A stretch of 64,000 nt of DNA from Flavobacterium gelidilacus DSM 15343. Lineage in GTDB: Bacteria; Bacteroidota; Bacteroidia; Flavobacteriales; Flavobacteriaceae. This document shows, piece after piece, positions 1-9,292 of this stretch. Position 1 is the first letter of the stretch, and every line of letters starts with the position of its first letter. Under the pieces are notes generated by a model, which did no database searches, had not been told where the DNA came from, and was given only the letters and a program-made list of their open reading frames with translations. The stretch covers positions 18,838 to 82,837 of the forward strand of contig NZ_AUGN01000012.1 in the NCBI RefSeq assembly GCF_000422685.1, given 5' to 3'. The translations under genes were made by a program, and so were the position numbers.

Positions 1-1
1 A

Positions 2-955
2 AATAGTCTTGACAACGTATTTGTAGATAGTAACAGAAATCCACAAGTACTTCGAAGTCTTACACAAATGTATAATCATGGAAATTTGGGTGGTACTGGA
101 TATTTAAGTATTTTACCTGTCGACCAAGGAATTGAACATAGTGCCGCATTTTCATTCTATAAAAATCCAGCGTATTTTGATCCCGAAAATATAATTAAAC
201 TCGCTATTGAAGGAGGTTGTAATGCGGTAGCTTCCACTTTTGGCGTTTTAGGATTGAATGCAAGAAAATATGCGCATAAAATACCATTTATTGTAAAAAT
301 TAATCATAACGAATTACTTACCTATCCTAATAAATATAATCAAACATTATTTGGCAAAGTGAAATCTGCTTGGAATATGGGCGCTGTTGCTGTAGGTGCA
401 ACCATTTATTTCGGATCTGAAGAAAGTGACAGACAAATCAAAGAAATTGCAGAAGCATTTGAAGAAGCCCACAATTTAGGAATGGCAACTATTTTATGGT
501 GCTATACACGTAATGATGCATTTAAAACTAAAAAAGAAGATTTTCATGCTGCTGCCGATATTACAGGACAAGCTAATCATTTGGGTGTAACTATTCAAGC
601 AGATATAATAAAACAGAAGTTGCCAACTAATAATTTCGGATTTAAAGAAATTGGTTTTGGAAAATATGATGATGAAATGTACGAAACGCTTACCTCAGAA
701 CACCCTATTGACTTGTGCCGTTTGCAAGTAGCCAATTGTTATATGGGAAAAATAGGATTGATAAATTCTGGAGGTGGTTCTAATGGCAAATCTGATTTGA
801 TAGAAGCAATAACAACAGCCGTAATTAATAAAAGAGCTGGCGGTTCTGGTTTAATTCTAGGTCGAAAAGCATTTCAAAAACCTTTTAAAGAAGGTGTCGA
901 TTTATTAAATACTATACAAAGTGTTTATCTGGACATGAAAATAACTATTGCTTAA
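2..955 (+). CDS. fbaB: Class I fructose-bisphosphate aldolase (FbaB/DhnA family), 5' end cut by window
   Basis: Class I, Schiff-base type aldolase that interconverts fructose 1,6-bisphosphate with dihydroxyacetone phosphate and glyceraldehyde 3-phosphate in the cytosol. The reading frame is open from base 2, so the ATG at 68 is internal: the upstream codons read [20 protein letters not shown] and run straight into [19 protein letters not shown], a block I recognise from E. coli FbaB. About 317 residues are visible; the family is usually near 350, so only some 30 are missing. The downstream UspA gene starts 11 bases after the stop. The grouping with a stress protein and an ATP-cone protein suits a low-oxygen or energy-stress cluster (inference). 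Family call is secure; the visible gene is partial only because of the window edge. Confidence 0.9.
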   Translation, partial: NSLDNVFVDSNRNPQVLRSLTQMYNHGNLGGTGYLSILPVDQGIEHSAAFSFYKNPAYFDPENIIKLAIEGGCNAVASTFGVLGLNARKYAHKIPFIVKINHNELLTYPNKYNQTLFGKVKSAWNMGAVAVGATIYFGSEESDRQIKEIAEAFEEAHNLGMATILWCYTRNDAFKTKKEDFHAAADITGQANHLGVTIQADIIKQKLPTNNFGFKEIGFGKYDDEMYETLTSEHPIDLCRLQVANCYMGKIGLINSGGGSNGKSDLIEAITTAVINKRAGGSGLILGRKAFQKPFKEGVDLLNTIQSVYLDMKITIA

Positions 956-966
956 ATATAATCAAC

Positions 967-1803
967 ATGAAAAACATACTTATACCAACCAATTTCTCTG
1001 AAAACTGTGCAAAAGCAGCACAACTGGGTATTGAAATGGCTAAACTATATAATTCGGAAATTCACTTTTTACACTTATTAAAAACTCCTGTAGACTGGGT
1101 TAAATTGGATAAATTAAAAGAAGAAAGATTCCCAGAAACAGTAAAAGAAATTGGCAAAGCCAAATCTGCTTTAAGAGAATTAGAATTAAGGGCAGAACAC
1201 GAAGGAGTAAAATGTCGCACTTTTCTTCAATATGATGCTGAACAAGCAGATATTTTAGATCATTCAGGCCATTTTTAACATGATTTTATCATTACTGGAA
1301 GCAGTGGTACAAAAGGAGTAATTAGAGAAATAACAGGTTGTAATGTGGAAGATATTGTTCGTAAAGCTAAAGTTCCAGTTATTGTTGTTAAAGATGAAAA
1401 AATAAAATTTCCATTTAAAAATATTGTCTTTGTTTCAAATTTTGAAGATGACGTATCTGATGCTTTTGAACAAGCACTATCAATTGCCACAAAATGCGAG
1501 GCAAAAATTCACTTATTACAAATAAATACAAAAACAGATTTTAATAGTATTGAGTGTAGTTTAAAAAACATTGAATTATTATTAAAAAAATTCCCAGATT
1601 TTGAAAATTACTCAAAAGCAGTCTATAACGAAGATTCTGTGGAAACTGGCATTAATACATTTATTAATGAGCAACCAGTAGATTTAATTGCAATGATTAC
1701 ACACGGCAAAACAGGGTTTTTAAGTCTATTCTCTAAAAGCATCGCTGAAGGTGTTACCAATCATTCTAAGCTACCCGTAATGACTATACATATTTCGAAA
1801 TGA
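967..1803 (+). pseudogene. Universal stress protein UspA, two-domain, interrupted by an in-frame TAA
   Basis: UspA proteins are cytosolic nucleotide-binding stress proteins; Bacteroidetes commonly have tandem two-domain forms of about 280 residues. Here the first domain starts with MKNILIPTNFSENCAKAA and runs 103 codons to a TAA at 1276-1278. The same frame then continues without interruption through FIITGSSGTKGVIREITG, the ATP-binding end of domain 1, and on through a full second domain (FKNIVFVSNF ... LIAMITHGKTG) to 1803. No frameshift is needed, only one sense codon changed to stop, which points to a recent nonsense mutation or a sequence error. A restart at the ATG at 1345 could still yield an intact second domain of 152 residues. 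Its last bases overlap the next start (ATGA), so the operon frame is preserved. Confidence 0.8.
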
Positions 1804-2642
1804 AAAAGATAATCAACATAGTAAAATACTCTGGAGTAATTGAGGAGTTCAATTTAGATAAGCTGAAAAATTCATTAAGACGAGCTAAAGCTGATGAGCC
1901 ACTTATTCTTAAAATTGCCAATGAAGTTCAAAGCACTCTTAAAGATGGCATGACAACAAAGCAAATATATAAAATGGCTTTTAAAATGTTAAAAGGTAAG
2001 TCAACAGTAAGTGCTTCAAGGTATAAACTAAAAAAGGCTTTAATGGAATTGGGACCGTCTGGTTTTCCTTTTGAAAAAATAATAGGAAAACTACTATCGC
2101 ACGAAGGATTTAAAACAGAAGTTGGTGTAATTGTACAAGGTAGTTGTGTGCAGCACGAGATAGATGTCATAGCACAAAAGGATAATGAACATTATATGAT
2201 AGAATGCAAATACCATAGTGACCAAGGCAGATTTTGCAATGTAAAAATTCCTTTATACATCCAGTCAAGATTTTTAGATGTTGAAAAACTATGGAAAAAA
2301 CAACCAGGACACAATACAAAACTTCATAAGGGATGGGTTTATACAAACACTAGATTCACAACTGATGCAATTCAATATGGTACTTGTATAGGTTTAGGTT
2401 TGGCAAGTTGGGATTACCCAAAAGGAAATGGACTTAAAGAACGAATTGACAAATCAGGACTACATCCATTAACTGCTTTAACTACTCTCACCAAAGCAGA
2501 AAAATTGAAATTGTTAGACGCAGGTTTAGTGCTTTGCAAGGAAATTTACGATACTCCAACTATTTTGAATCAAATTGGAATACCAAAAGCAAGGCAAAAA
2601 AAAATACTTGACGATTCTAAAGAATTATGTAGTAATCATTAA
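1800..2642 (+). CDS. ATP-cone domain fused to a PD-(D/E)XK nuclease-like domain
   Basis: A 280-residue cytosolic protein. Residues 1-85 resemble the ATP-cone, the nucleotide-sensing domain of ribonucleotide reductases and NrdR (start KIINIVKYSGVIEEFNLDKL, later SRYKLKKALMELGPSG). Residues from about 90 form a restriction-endonuclease-like core: HEIDVIAQ with Asp122, then MIECKYH with Glu135 and Lys137, the usual D...ExK metal site. A helix-hairpin-like tail (LNQIGIPKARQKKIL) follows. I know such fusions beside UspA and metallo-hydrolase genes in Bacteroidetes; their substrate is not established. The start overlaps the UspA stop by four bases, indicating translational coupling. A nuclease controlled by ATP or dATP level is a reasonable inference. 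Confidence 0.75.
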   Translation: MKKIINIVKYSGVIEEFNLDKLKNSLRRAKADEPLILKIANEVQSTLKDGMTTKQIYKMAFKMLKGKSTVSASRYKLKKALMELGPSGFPFEKIIGKLLSHEGFKTEVGVIVQGSCVQHEIDVIAQKDNEHYMIECKYHSDQGRFCNVKIPLYIQSRFLDVEKLWKKQPGHNTKLHKGWVYTNTRFTTDAIQYGTCIGLGLASWDYPKGNGLKERIDKSGLHPLTALTTLTKAEKLKLLDAGLVLCKEIYDTPTILNQIGIPKARQKKILDDSKELCSNH

Positions 2643-2654
2643 ATAATATTGAAA

Positions 2655-4028
2655 ATGAAAAATAATAAAATAAACATTCACTTTTTAGGAGCAGCAGGCA
2701 CTGTAACTGGCTCTAAATATTTGGTGGATACAGGAGACAAAAAAATATTAATTGATTGTGGTCTTTTTCAAGGACTTAAAGAATTGCGTCTTAAAAATTG
2801 GGAATATCCACCAGTTGAAGTGTCAGATATTGATATAGTATTACTAACACATGGTCACATGGATCATACAGGATATTTACCACGATTAGTCAAACAAGGC
2901 TTCAACGGACCTATTTATGGAACTAATCCAACCTTGGATATTGCAAAAATTATACTTAATGATAGTGCAAAAATCCAAGAGCAGGAAGCTCAACGTGCCA
3001 ATAAAGAAGGCTATTCAAAGCATAGCCCAGCAGAACCATTATACGATTTAAAAGATGTGGAAAAAACAATCCCGCATTTTAAGAGTGTTCCACAATCACA
3101 ATGGATTCCATTGTTCGATGGTATTAAGGCTCGGTTTCAATATAATGGACATATTTTAGGGGCTACATTTATAGAATTGGATGTACACGGAAAACGTTTT
3201 GTCTTTTCTGGTGATATAGGAAGAACAAATGATTTACTATTGTATTCACCTTTGAAACCAAAAAAAGCGGATGTACTTTTTATAGAATCAACATATGGGG
3301 GTAGATTCCATCAAGAAGAATTAGAAGCCATTCCACAAATTGAAAAATTAGTAAATGAAACCATAAAAAGAGGTGGTAGTTTATTTGTTCCCAGTTTTTC
3401 GGTAGAACGTGCCCAATTGATGATGTTTATTTTTTGGAAATTGCTTAAAGAGAATAAGATTCCAAAAGTACAAATGATAATGGATAGTCCTATGGGGGCT
3501 AACGTATTGGAACTGTTTCATCGTACAAAAGATTGGCATAAATTAGAAGACAACGAATGCGATGAAATGTGTTCTCATTTTACAGTAGTAAGCAGTTATC
3601 GAGAAACTATGGAATTACGAACAGATAATAAACCAAAAATCGTAATTGCAGGTAGTGGAATGCTTACTGGTGGAAGAATGCTGAATTATTTGGAAACCCA
3701 AGCTCAAAACCCCAATAACACATTGCTTTTTGTAGGATATCAAGCCGAAGGTACTCGTGGAAGAAAATTATTAGAAGGAGAAAAAGAACTGAAAGTCTAT
3801 GGAAAATGGGTCCCTTTACAAATGCAGGTAGCTGAAGTTGAAGGTCTTTCAGCACACGCAGACCATGCGGAACTTATGGATTGGATGGGTAAAATAAAAA
3901 ACAAACCTGAACGAATTTTTATTGTTCATGGGGAAAAAGAAGGTGCAGAAGGTGTTCAAAAAGGAATAAAAGAAACCTATGGATGGGATGCTGAAATACC
4001 CCAACTCTATAGTATTGAAGAAGTTTAA
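2655..4028 (+). CDS. Beta-CASP metallo-beta-lactamase-fold RNA hydrolase (Ysh1/CPSF-like)
   Basis: Predicted zinc-dependent RNA exo/endonuclease of the metallo-beta-lactamase, beta-CASP group, acting in the cytosol. The MBL signature THGHMDHTGYLPRL lies at residues 65-78, with further metal ligands in NGHILGATF and FVFSGDIGR. The beta-CASP and RMMBL parts are seen as VIAGSGMLTGGRML and SAHADHAELMDW. Length of about 457 residues is normal for bacterial members. I prefer the ATG at 2655 over the TTG at 2649 because it gives MKNNKINIHFLGAAGTVTGS, the usual N-terminus. It lies 12 bases after the ATP-cone nuclease stop and is probably in the same transcript. Family assignment is strong; natural substrate unknown. 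Confidence 0.9.
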   Translation: MKNNKINIHFLGAAGTVTGSKYLVDTGDKKILIDCGLFQGLKELRLKNWEYPPVEVSDIDIVLLTHGHMDHTGYLPRLVKQGFNGPIYGTNPTLDIAKIILNDSAKIQEQEAQRANKEGYSKHSPAEPLYDLKDVEKTIPHFKSVPQSQWIPLFDGIKARFQYNGHILGATFIELDVHGKRFVFSGDIGRTNDLLLYSPLKPKKADVLFIESTYGGRFHQEELEAIPQIEKLVNETIKRGGSLFVPSFSVERAQLMMFIFWKLLKENKIPKVQMIMDSPMGANVLELFHRTKDWHKLEDNECDEMCSHFTVVSSYRETMELRTDNKPKIVIAGSGMLTGGRMLNYLETQAQNPNNTLLFVGYQAEGTRGRKLLEGEKELKVYGKWVPLQMQVAEVEGLSAHADHAELMDWMGKIKNKPERIFIVHGEKEGAEGVQKGIKETYGWDAEIPQLYSIEEV

Positions 4029-4050
4029 TGATAATATATATATATATAAC

Positions 4051-4602
4051 ATGATGGATAGTAAAACAAATAGTACAATTCAGAAAAATTGGTATGTTAT
4101 TACTGGAGGTCCTAGCACTGGTAAAACAACAGTAATTGATTTACTTCAGAAACAAGGATATACTACTACAATTGAACATGCCAGACATTATATCGATACT
4201 ATGCGAAATGAAGGACATTCAGTTGATGAAATTAGAAATAATAAAAGAAAATTTCAATTAGGAGTTTTAGATATGCAAATTGAACAAGAAGCTTCAATTA
4301 AAACCAAAAACATTGTTTTTTTGGATAGAGCTATTCCAGATGCTTTAGCCTATTATCAATTTTTGGAATTAGATTATGATGAAAAATTAATAAATGCAAT
4401 AAAAGAAGTCTCTTATAAAAAAATTTTCATTTTAGATAGACTACCATTTACAAAAGACTATGCAAGAACAGAAAATGAAGAAGATCAAGAAAAGATTCAC
4501 CAATTAATAATTGATGTTTATAGAGATTTAGGTTTTCCAATTGTTTTTGTGCCTGTTGTGTCTCCTTTAGAAAGAGTTAAATATATTTTAGATAATGTAT
4601 AG
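4051..4602 (+). CDS. P-loop ATPase, AAA_28/NadR-like
   Basis: About 183 residues with a single P-loop domain. The Walker A motif GGPSTGKTT sits about 20 residues from the start, IVFLDRAIPDALAYY provides the Walker B-like Asp and Arg, and IFILDRLPFTKDYART resembles the lid of kinase-like AAA_28 proteins. An open frame extends back to 3979, but that would overlap the hydrolase gene by 50 bases, so I place the start at the twin ATG at 4051/4054, directly after a (TA)n tract. The family includes ATPases of unknown target and NadR-like kinases; no substrate can be named. It ends eight bases after the next gene begins. Confidence 0.75.
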   Translation: MMDSKTNSTIQKNWYVITGGPSTGKTTVIDLLQKQGYTTTIEHARHYIDTMRNEGHSVDEIRNNKRKFQLGVLDMQIEQEASIKTKNIVFLDRAIPDALAYYQFLELDYDEKLINAIKEVSYKKIFILDRLPFTKDYARTENEEDQEKIHQLIIDVYRDLGFPIVFVPVVSPLERVKYILDNV

Positions 4603-5296
4603 AAAAATGTCAAATATAAAAAACAAATATAATTGTAATACCAAATCCATTCTACCCTATTTATGTCTTTTCATATTGTTTATTTGCACAAGTGCAAAAT
4701 CTCAAAACAACATGTTTTTAGAACAAATAGAAGGTAGGACTATCATAAGAGAGAATTTTAATGACAAAGGAGTTCTTTTAAATAAGCAACTTTTTGAAGC
4801 TGGAAAAATCACTAAAAAAAAAGATTATTATGAAATAATAGTAACAACCACTTTATTTGATGTAAATAAAATTGTAAAAGAAAAATACATTACAACATAT
4901 AAATGCGAACCGGAAAAGTTCAGTATTGTACTATTTGTTTTTCCTTTCGCAAATCCAAAATCAAAAGAAACCGAAATTAGTTCAAAATCAATAAATTTTA
5001 AAGAATTATACAATATCGAAAAATTAGAAAATGTGGATTTAGAAATAAGTTTCGATTCAGGTTTATTGAATTTTTTTGGATCAAAAAGTAAAATAAAAAT
5101 TTACAACAGAAAAAAAGAAATCAATAATACAAGTTGGAGTATCACATCAAAAATAAGCATAAAAGCATATGCATTTGGTATAAAAGTCAAACAATTAAAT
5201 TATTATTTAACTGAAAAGTTAGATACTAATGGTTTACTCACCTATCAAAAGTTTATTGAAAATGATGGAAGCTACTTTACAATGGAATATAAATAA
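4595..5296 (+). CDS. Secreted protein of unknown function
   Basis: I do not recognise this 233-residue protein. The N-terminus has a basic stretch, a hydrophobic core (ILPYLCLFILFICTS) and a likely cleavage after AKSQ, so it is probably exported to the periplasm or outer membrane. The rest is lysine-rich with alternating polar and hydrophobic residues, consistent with beta-strands, and there are no cysteines that would suggest a lipobox at the cleavage site. ATG at 4595 overlaps the preceding stop; an alternative start at 4607 (MSNIKNKYN) gives a more standard signal peptide. It lies between the P-loop ATPase and a small conserved gene. Confidence 0.55.
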   Translation: MYRKMSNIKNKYNCNTKSILPYLCLFILFICTSAKSQNNMFLEQIEGRTIIRENFNDKGVLLNKQLFEAGKITKKKDYYEIIVTTTLFDVNKIVKEKYITTYKCEPEKFSIVLFVFPFANPKSKETEISSKSINFKELYNIEKLENVDLEISFDSGLLNFFGSKSKIKIYNRKKEINNTSWSITSKISIKAYAFGIKVKQLNYYLTEKLDTNGLLTYQKFIENDGSYFTMEYK

Positions 5297-5303
5297 TTAA
5301 AAA

Positions 5304-5612
5304 ATGAGAAATTACGACACACTTTCAGAGGCAATTAATGATTTAATAAGTCTTGGCTATACTAAAGATTTTAATTTGAATGAGGATTGTATAAAATGTG
5401 CTTCCCTTTCTATTGAAATTCATCCAGAAGATTTCGAGGTAGATCAATTCTACCGTTTTGAAGGAATGAGTAGTACTGACGATAATAGTATTCTATATGC
5501 AATTTCCTCTAAAAATGGAGTTAAAGGCTTGTTAGTAGACGCTTATGGAATGTATAGCGAAAGTTTAAATGAAAAAATGATACAAAAACTGAATCAAAAA
5601 CATCAAAAGTAA
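5304..5612 (+). CDS. Small conserved protein of the type annotated as phosphoribosylpyrophosphate synthetase
   Basis: A 102-residue cytosolic protein beginning MRNYDTLSEAINDL, with central HPEDFEVDQFYRFEGM and C-terminal GVKGLLVDAYGMYSESL. I recognise this pattern from short Flavobacteriaceae proteins that databases call phosphoribosylpyrophosphate synthetase. At a third of the enzyme's normal size and without its PRPP loop, the name is probably a propagated misannotation. Seven bases separate it from the upstream secreted protein and 17 from the copper ATPase, so it may be co-transcribed. It often sits near copper or stress genes in my recollection, but its role is unknown. Confidence 0.65.
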   Translation: MRNYDTLSEAINDLISLGYTKDFNLNEDCIKCASLSIEIHPEDFEVDQFYRFEGMSSTDDNSILYAISSKNGVKGLLVDAYGMYSESLNEKMIQKLNQKHQK

Positions 5613-5629
5613 CTAAAGAATTTAATAAC

Positions 5630-7726
5630 ATGGAAAATCATAAAGAGCACGAGAACAAAAAAATAGACCATTCAAAGATGGACCATTCAAAAATGAACAC
5701 GACCCAAGAAGAACATACTAATATGGACCACTCAAAAATGGACCATAGTAGTATTCCTATGGGAATGGCAGGTCATAACCATCATCAAATGATGATTAAT
5801 GATTTTAAAAAACGTTTTTGGGTAATCCTTGTACTTACATTTCCAATATTGTTATTTTCTCCAATGATTCAGGAGTTTTTTAATTATGAATTACTTTTAC
5901 CAGGTAATTCATATGTGCTTTTTGCACTTTCAACAATAGTATATTTTTATGGTGGTTGGCCATTTTTAAAAGGATTTTGGTCAGAAATAAAAAGTGGTTC
6001 TCCAGGAATGATGACGCTAATTACAATGGCAATTAGTGTTGCTTATTTCTATAGTTCGGCAACTGTATTTGGTTTAAAAGGAGTTGACTTTTTCTGGGAA
6101 TTAGCTACGCTTATAGCCATTATGCTAATTGGACATTGGATAGAAATGAAAAGTGTATTAGGAGCCTCTAAAGCATTACAACTTTTAGTCAGTATGATGC
6201 CTGCTGAAGCCCACAAAGTTAATGGAGATAAAATTGAAGATATAGCTCTTGATAAGTTATTAAAAAACGATGTAATTTTAGTAAAACCAGGTGAAAAAGT
6301 GCCTGCCGATGGTATAATTATCGAAGGTACAAGTTATTTAAACGAATCTATGCTTACTGGTGAGTCAAAACCGATAAAAAAAGAGGAAAACGATAAAGTA
6401 ATTGGTGGATCAGTAAACGGTAATGGTTCTTTAAAGATAAAAGTAGAACATACAGGAAAAGACAGTTATCTTAATAAGGTTATTACGATGGTTGAAGAGG
6501 CACAAAAAACCAAGTCAAAAATGCAAAACTTATCAGATAGGGCTGCAAAATGGCTAACCTATATAGCTTTAGCTATCGGATTTGGTACTTTAGCGACTTG
6601 GCTTCTTTTAGGATTTCCTTTTGTTTTTGCTTTAGAAAGAATGGTTACGGTTATGGTAATTGCTTGTCCTCATGCACTTGGTCTAGCCATACCTTTAGTT
6701 GTTGCTATTTCAACAGCAGTTTCTGCTCAAAATGGTCTTTTAATTCGAAATAGAACAGCTTTTGAAGAATCACGAAAAATATCAGTTTTACTATTTGATA
6801 AAACAGGAACATTAACTAAAGGAGATTTTGGGGTCACACGAATTGAATCAGTAGATGAAAATTATAATTCAGACGAAGTTTTACGACTTTCAAGTGCTTT
6901 AGAACAAAGTTCAGAACATCCAATAGCGGTTGGAATTATTAAAAAAGTAAAAGAGAATAACATCATAATTCCTAAACTCGAAAAATTTAATGCCATTACA
7001 GGCAAAGGTGTAGAAGCTATAGTTGAAGGTAAGGATGTAAAAGTTGTAAGTCCAGGATATTTGCGTGAAAATAATATTTCAATTCCAGAAGATGCTTACA
7101 GTGATGCAGCAGAAACAGTAGTTTTTATACTAATTGATAATAAGCTAATAGGTTTTATAGCATTGGCAGATGAGATCAGACCAGAATCCGCTGAAGCAAT
7201 TAGAGTTTTTAAAAAGAACAATATTAAGGTACTAATGGCTACGGGAGACAATGAACAAACAGCAAAAGCAGTTAGCGATAAACTAGGTTTAGACGGCTAT
7301 TATGCTGAAGTATTACCCCATCAAAAAGTTGAAATAATAAAAGAACTGCAAGCCAAAGGAGAGTTTGTTGCAATGACAGGAGATGGTGTTAATGATGCTC
7401 CAGCATTGGCTCAAGCAAATGTTGGAATTGCTGTAGGTTCAGGTACAGATGTTGCAGCAGAAACAGCAGATATTATTTTAGTGAATAGTAACCCTCAAGA
7501 TATTGCTAATTTAATTCTATTTGGCAAAGCAACTTATAATAAGATGATACAAAACATTATTTGGGCAACAGGTTATAACGTTATTGCAATTCCATTAGCA
7601 GCTGGTGTGCTATATTCTTCTGGTTTTGTTTTAGGTCCAGCAATTGGAGCTGTTTTTATGAGTTTAAGTACAATTATCGTTGCAGTTAATGCACAACTTT
7701 TAAAAAGAAGTATAAGTAAAAAATAA
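5630..7726 (+). CDS. copB: CopB-type copper-exporting P1B ATPase (CPH motif)
   Basis: A 698-residue inner-membrane heavy-metal ATPase. The cytosolic N-terminus (residues 1-50) is a His/Met-rich tail with repeated MDHSKM units and HNHHQMM, in place of a CxxC domain. The membrane metal site is CPH at residues 346-348 (VIACPHALGLAIPL), which defines the P1B-3 (CopB) group that moves copper, possibly also silver. TGES marks the actuator, DKTGTLT (Asp390) the phosphorylation site, SSEHPIA the HP motif and MTGDGVNDAPAL the hinge. Length and domain order are normal. It closes the chromosomal cluster; no metal-regulator gene is visible nearby. Confidence 0.92.
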   Translation: MENHKEHENKKIDHSKMDHSKMNTTQEEHTNMDHSKMDHSSIPMGMAGHNHHQMMINDFKKRFWVILVLTFPILLFSPMIQEFFNYELLLPGNSYVLFALSTIVYFYGGWPFLKGFWSEIKSGSPGMMTLITMAISVAYFYSSATVFGLKGVDFFWELATLIAIMLIGHWIEMKSVLGASKALQLLVSMMPAEAHKVNGDKIEDIALDKLLKNDVILVKPGEKVPADGIIIEGTSYLNESMLTGESKPIKKEENDKVIGGSVNGNGSLKIKVEHTGKDSYLNKVITMVEEAQKTKSKMQNLSDRAAKWLTYIALAIGFGTLATWLLLGFPFVFALERMVTVMVIACPHALGLAIPLVVAISTAVSAQNGLLIRNRTAFEESRKISVLLFDKTGTLTKGDFGVTRIESVDENYNSDEVLRLSSALEQSSEHPIAVGIIKKVKENNIIIPKLEKFNAITGKGVEAIVEGKDVKVVSPGYLRENNISIPEDAYSDAAETVVFILIDNKLIGFIALADEIRPESAEAIRVFKKNNIKVLMATGDNEQTAKAVSDKLGLDGYYAEVLPHQKVEIIKELQAKGEFVAMTGDGVNDAPALAQANVGIAVGSGTDVAAETADIILVNSNPQDIANLILFGKATYNKMIQNIIWATGYNVIAIPLAAGVLYSSGFVLGPAIGAVFMSLSTIIVAVNAQLLKRSISKK

Positions 7727-7944
7727 GGAATCTTTTTTAAGTGATATAAAATTATAAAAAGGACATAAAACGAGGTGTCACAGCCCCATTTTATTTAAAT
7801 TTCTTAATATGTGATTAAAATAATAATTTGTTAGTTAATTTAATAAATTCTTAAATAGAAAATAAAATTTCTGCCGTTTAACAATATTTTTAACAAATTT
7901 TAGTTTTATAGAAATCACTATAAAGTAACCTAAATCGTGTTAAA

Positions 7945-8778
7945 ATGAATCAATTTTGTTTGCCTTTTTTCAATGAATTCGAAAAAGAATACCAAAATAT
8001 TAAAAATACAAATTCAGACAATATTTTAATTGCATCCAAAGTAATTTCACTAATTGAAGAAAAAAGTAAAGAACTTTTTAAATGGTTAAAAAAACATAAA
8101 TTCAATTCTGTTGAAGAGGAAATCTATTTCTTCAAAGACTTAAAACCAATATTCATTTCCAAACTAATTTATTACAAAACGATTCTGAATATTGAAAGCA
8201 ATGTACCTACTTCAAAAAAAAATAAAATAAAATTCTATGAAGAAGAGCTAAACACTATTCAAGAATACACCAACAAAAACAAGAAATTCTACGAATATTA
8301 TAGAGCTAGAGCTTCCTACAAAGACAGTGCTTATTTTTTAAGAAGTGTAGAAAAAAACATAATTAAAAGAGATTGCTCTTTAATTAATTATGATTTAAAA
8401 TTATGCACTTCACATGATTATAGTATGGCTATTATGATAGCAAATGACTTACTAACAAATTACCTTGAAAATAAAATTGAAGAAATAGAAAATAACAATA
8501 CTAACACTCAAATAATAAATCAACAACCTTTAAACTGGACAGGAAACAAAATAGATCTTGTCGAATTAATTTATGCACTTCATTTATCGAAGAAAATCAA
8601 TAATGGAAATTCAGATATAAAAGAACTCGCAACTAATTTCGGAAAAATGTTTAATCAAGATTTAGAAGAGAATGTCTATAGATGGTATATTGATATTAAA
8701 AACCGAAAGACAGTTCGCTCAAAATTCATAAACCAACTTTCAGAAAGTTTAGAAAACCATTTATTAGAAGAAGAATAA
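7945..8778 (+). CDS. RteC-domain regulator of a mobile element
   Basis: A 277-residue cytosolic protein. RteC was first described on Bacteroides conjugative transposons, where it regulates excision. The family's C-terminal signature is clear here: LNWTGNKIDLVELIYALHLS followed by INNGNSDIKELATNFGKMFN and VYRWYIDIKNRKTVRSKFIN. The N-terminal half is helical and lysine-rich, and contains FYEYYRARASYKDSAYFLR, also typical of RteC. It is the first gene after the copper ATPase, separated by 218 bases, and I take it as the left part of an integrated element. A near 24-base repeat with a palindromic core follows its stop and may be its own or the next gene's operator. Confidence 0.85.
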   Translation: MNQFCLPFFNEFEKEYQNIKNTNSDNILIASKVISLIEEKSKELFKWLKKHKFNSVEEEIYFFKDLKPIFISKLIYYKTILNIESNVPTSKKNKIKFYEEELNTIQEYTNKNKKFYEYYRARASYKDSAYFLRSVEKNIIKRDCSLINYDLKLCTSHDYSMAIMIANDLLTNYLENKIEEIENNNTNTQIINQQPLNWTGNKIDLVELIYALHLSKKINNGNSDIKELATNFGKMFNQDLEENVYRWYIDIKNRKTVRSKFINQLSESLENHLLEEE

Positions 8779-8779
8779 A

Positions 8780-8947
8780 TACACAACTTGTGTTAAGGTT
8801 GTGTGTTGCTTCAAAATAGCAATATATTTTCAAAAACGATTGTTTTAAAATTCAGACTCTAAAAAAGTAATACTTCAAAACACCTTAAAACAATACACTT
8901 CTTTATAATTTCATCAAAAATCGTACACAACTTGTGTATAGGTTGTG
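8780..8947 (+). promoter_or_regulatory. Pair of palindrome-containing direct repeats upstream of the HTH gene
   Basis: Two 24-base direct repeats, 8780-8803 and 8924-8947, agree at 22 positions. Each has the palindrome ACACAACTTGTGT followed after three bases by GGTTGTG. The first copy abuts the RteC stop and the second ends 56 bases before the HTH start at 9004. Spacing of 144 bases and the palindromic cores suggest an operator pair or iteron-like sites for RteC or the HTH protein (inference). A further short palindrome, ACAAATTTGT, lies near 8970. Confidence 0.55.
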
Positions 8948-9003
8948 AATTAAAATGAATCAAAGTTCACAAATTTGTACCATAACAATCTAAAACATCA
9001 GTT

Positions 9004-9291
9004 ATGGCAGTACAAGTTATCACAATGGAAGACTTAAACGAATTTAGAAGTCTATTACTAAATGATTTAAAAGAAATCATTCATTCCAAACCGCAACAAG
9101 CAAAACAGTGGCTCAAATCTAAAGAAGTCAGAAAGCTGTTAAACATTTCTCCAGGCACATTACAAAATTTAAGAATTAATGGAACACTAACTTATACCAA
9201 AGTTGGTGGTATCATGTATTACGATAATGCAGATATAGAAAAACTTCTAAACGGAAATAAAGTCCACGCAATACCTACTTTATTCAAGTAA
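9004..9291 (+). CDS. Excisionase-like helix-turn-helix protein (HTH_17)
   Basis: A 95-residue DNA-binding protein with the MerR/excisionase-like winged helix typical of Bacteroidetes mobile elements: QWLKSKEVRKLLNISPGTLQ gives the turn, followed by LRINGTLTYTKVGGIMYYDN and ADIEKLLN. The N-terminal 35 residues form a helix (DLNEFRSLLLNDLKEII). A paralogue at 25721 shares the same organisation. It precedes the replication-like gene by 68 bases, an interval filled by a dispersed repeat. Probable role: control of excision or of the replication genes downstream. Confidence 0.8.
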   Translation: MAVQVITMEDLNEFRSLLLNDLKEIIHSKPQQAKQWLKSKEVRKLLNISPGTLQNLRINGTLTYTKVGGIMYYDNADIEKLLNGNKVHAIPTLFK

Positions 9292-9292
9292 T

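Noticed and set aside
5304..5612. True phosphoribosylpyrophosphate synthetase
   Set aside because: Only 102 residues and no PRPP-binding or catalytic loops; the name is probably propagated in databases.
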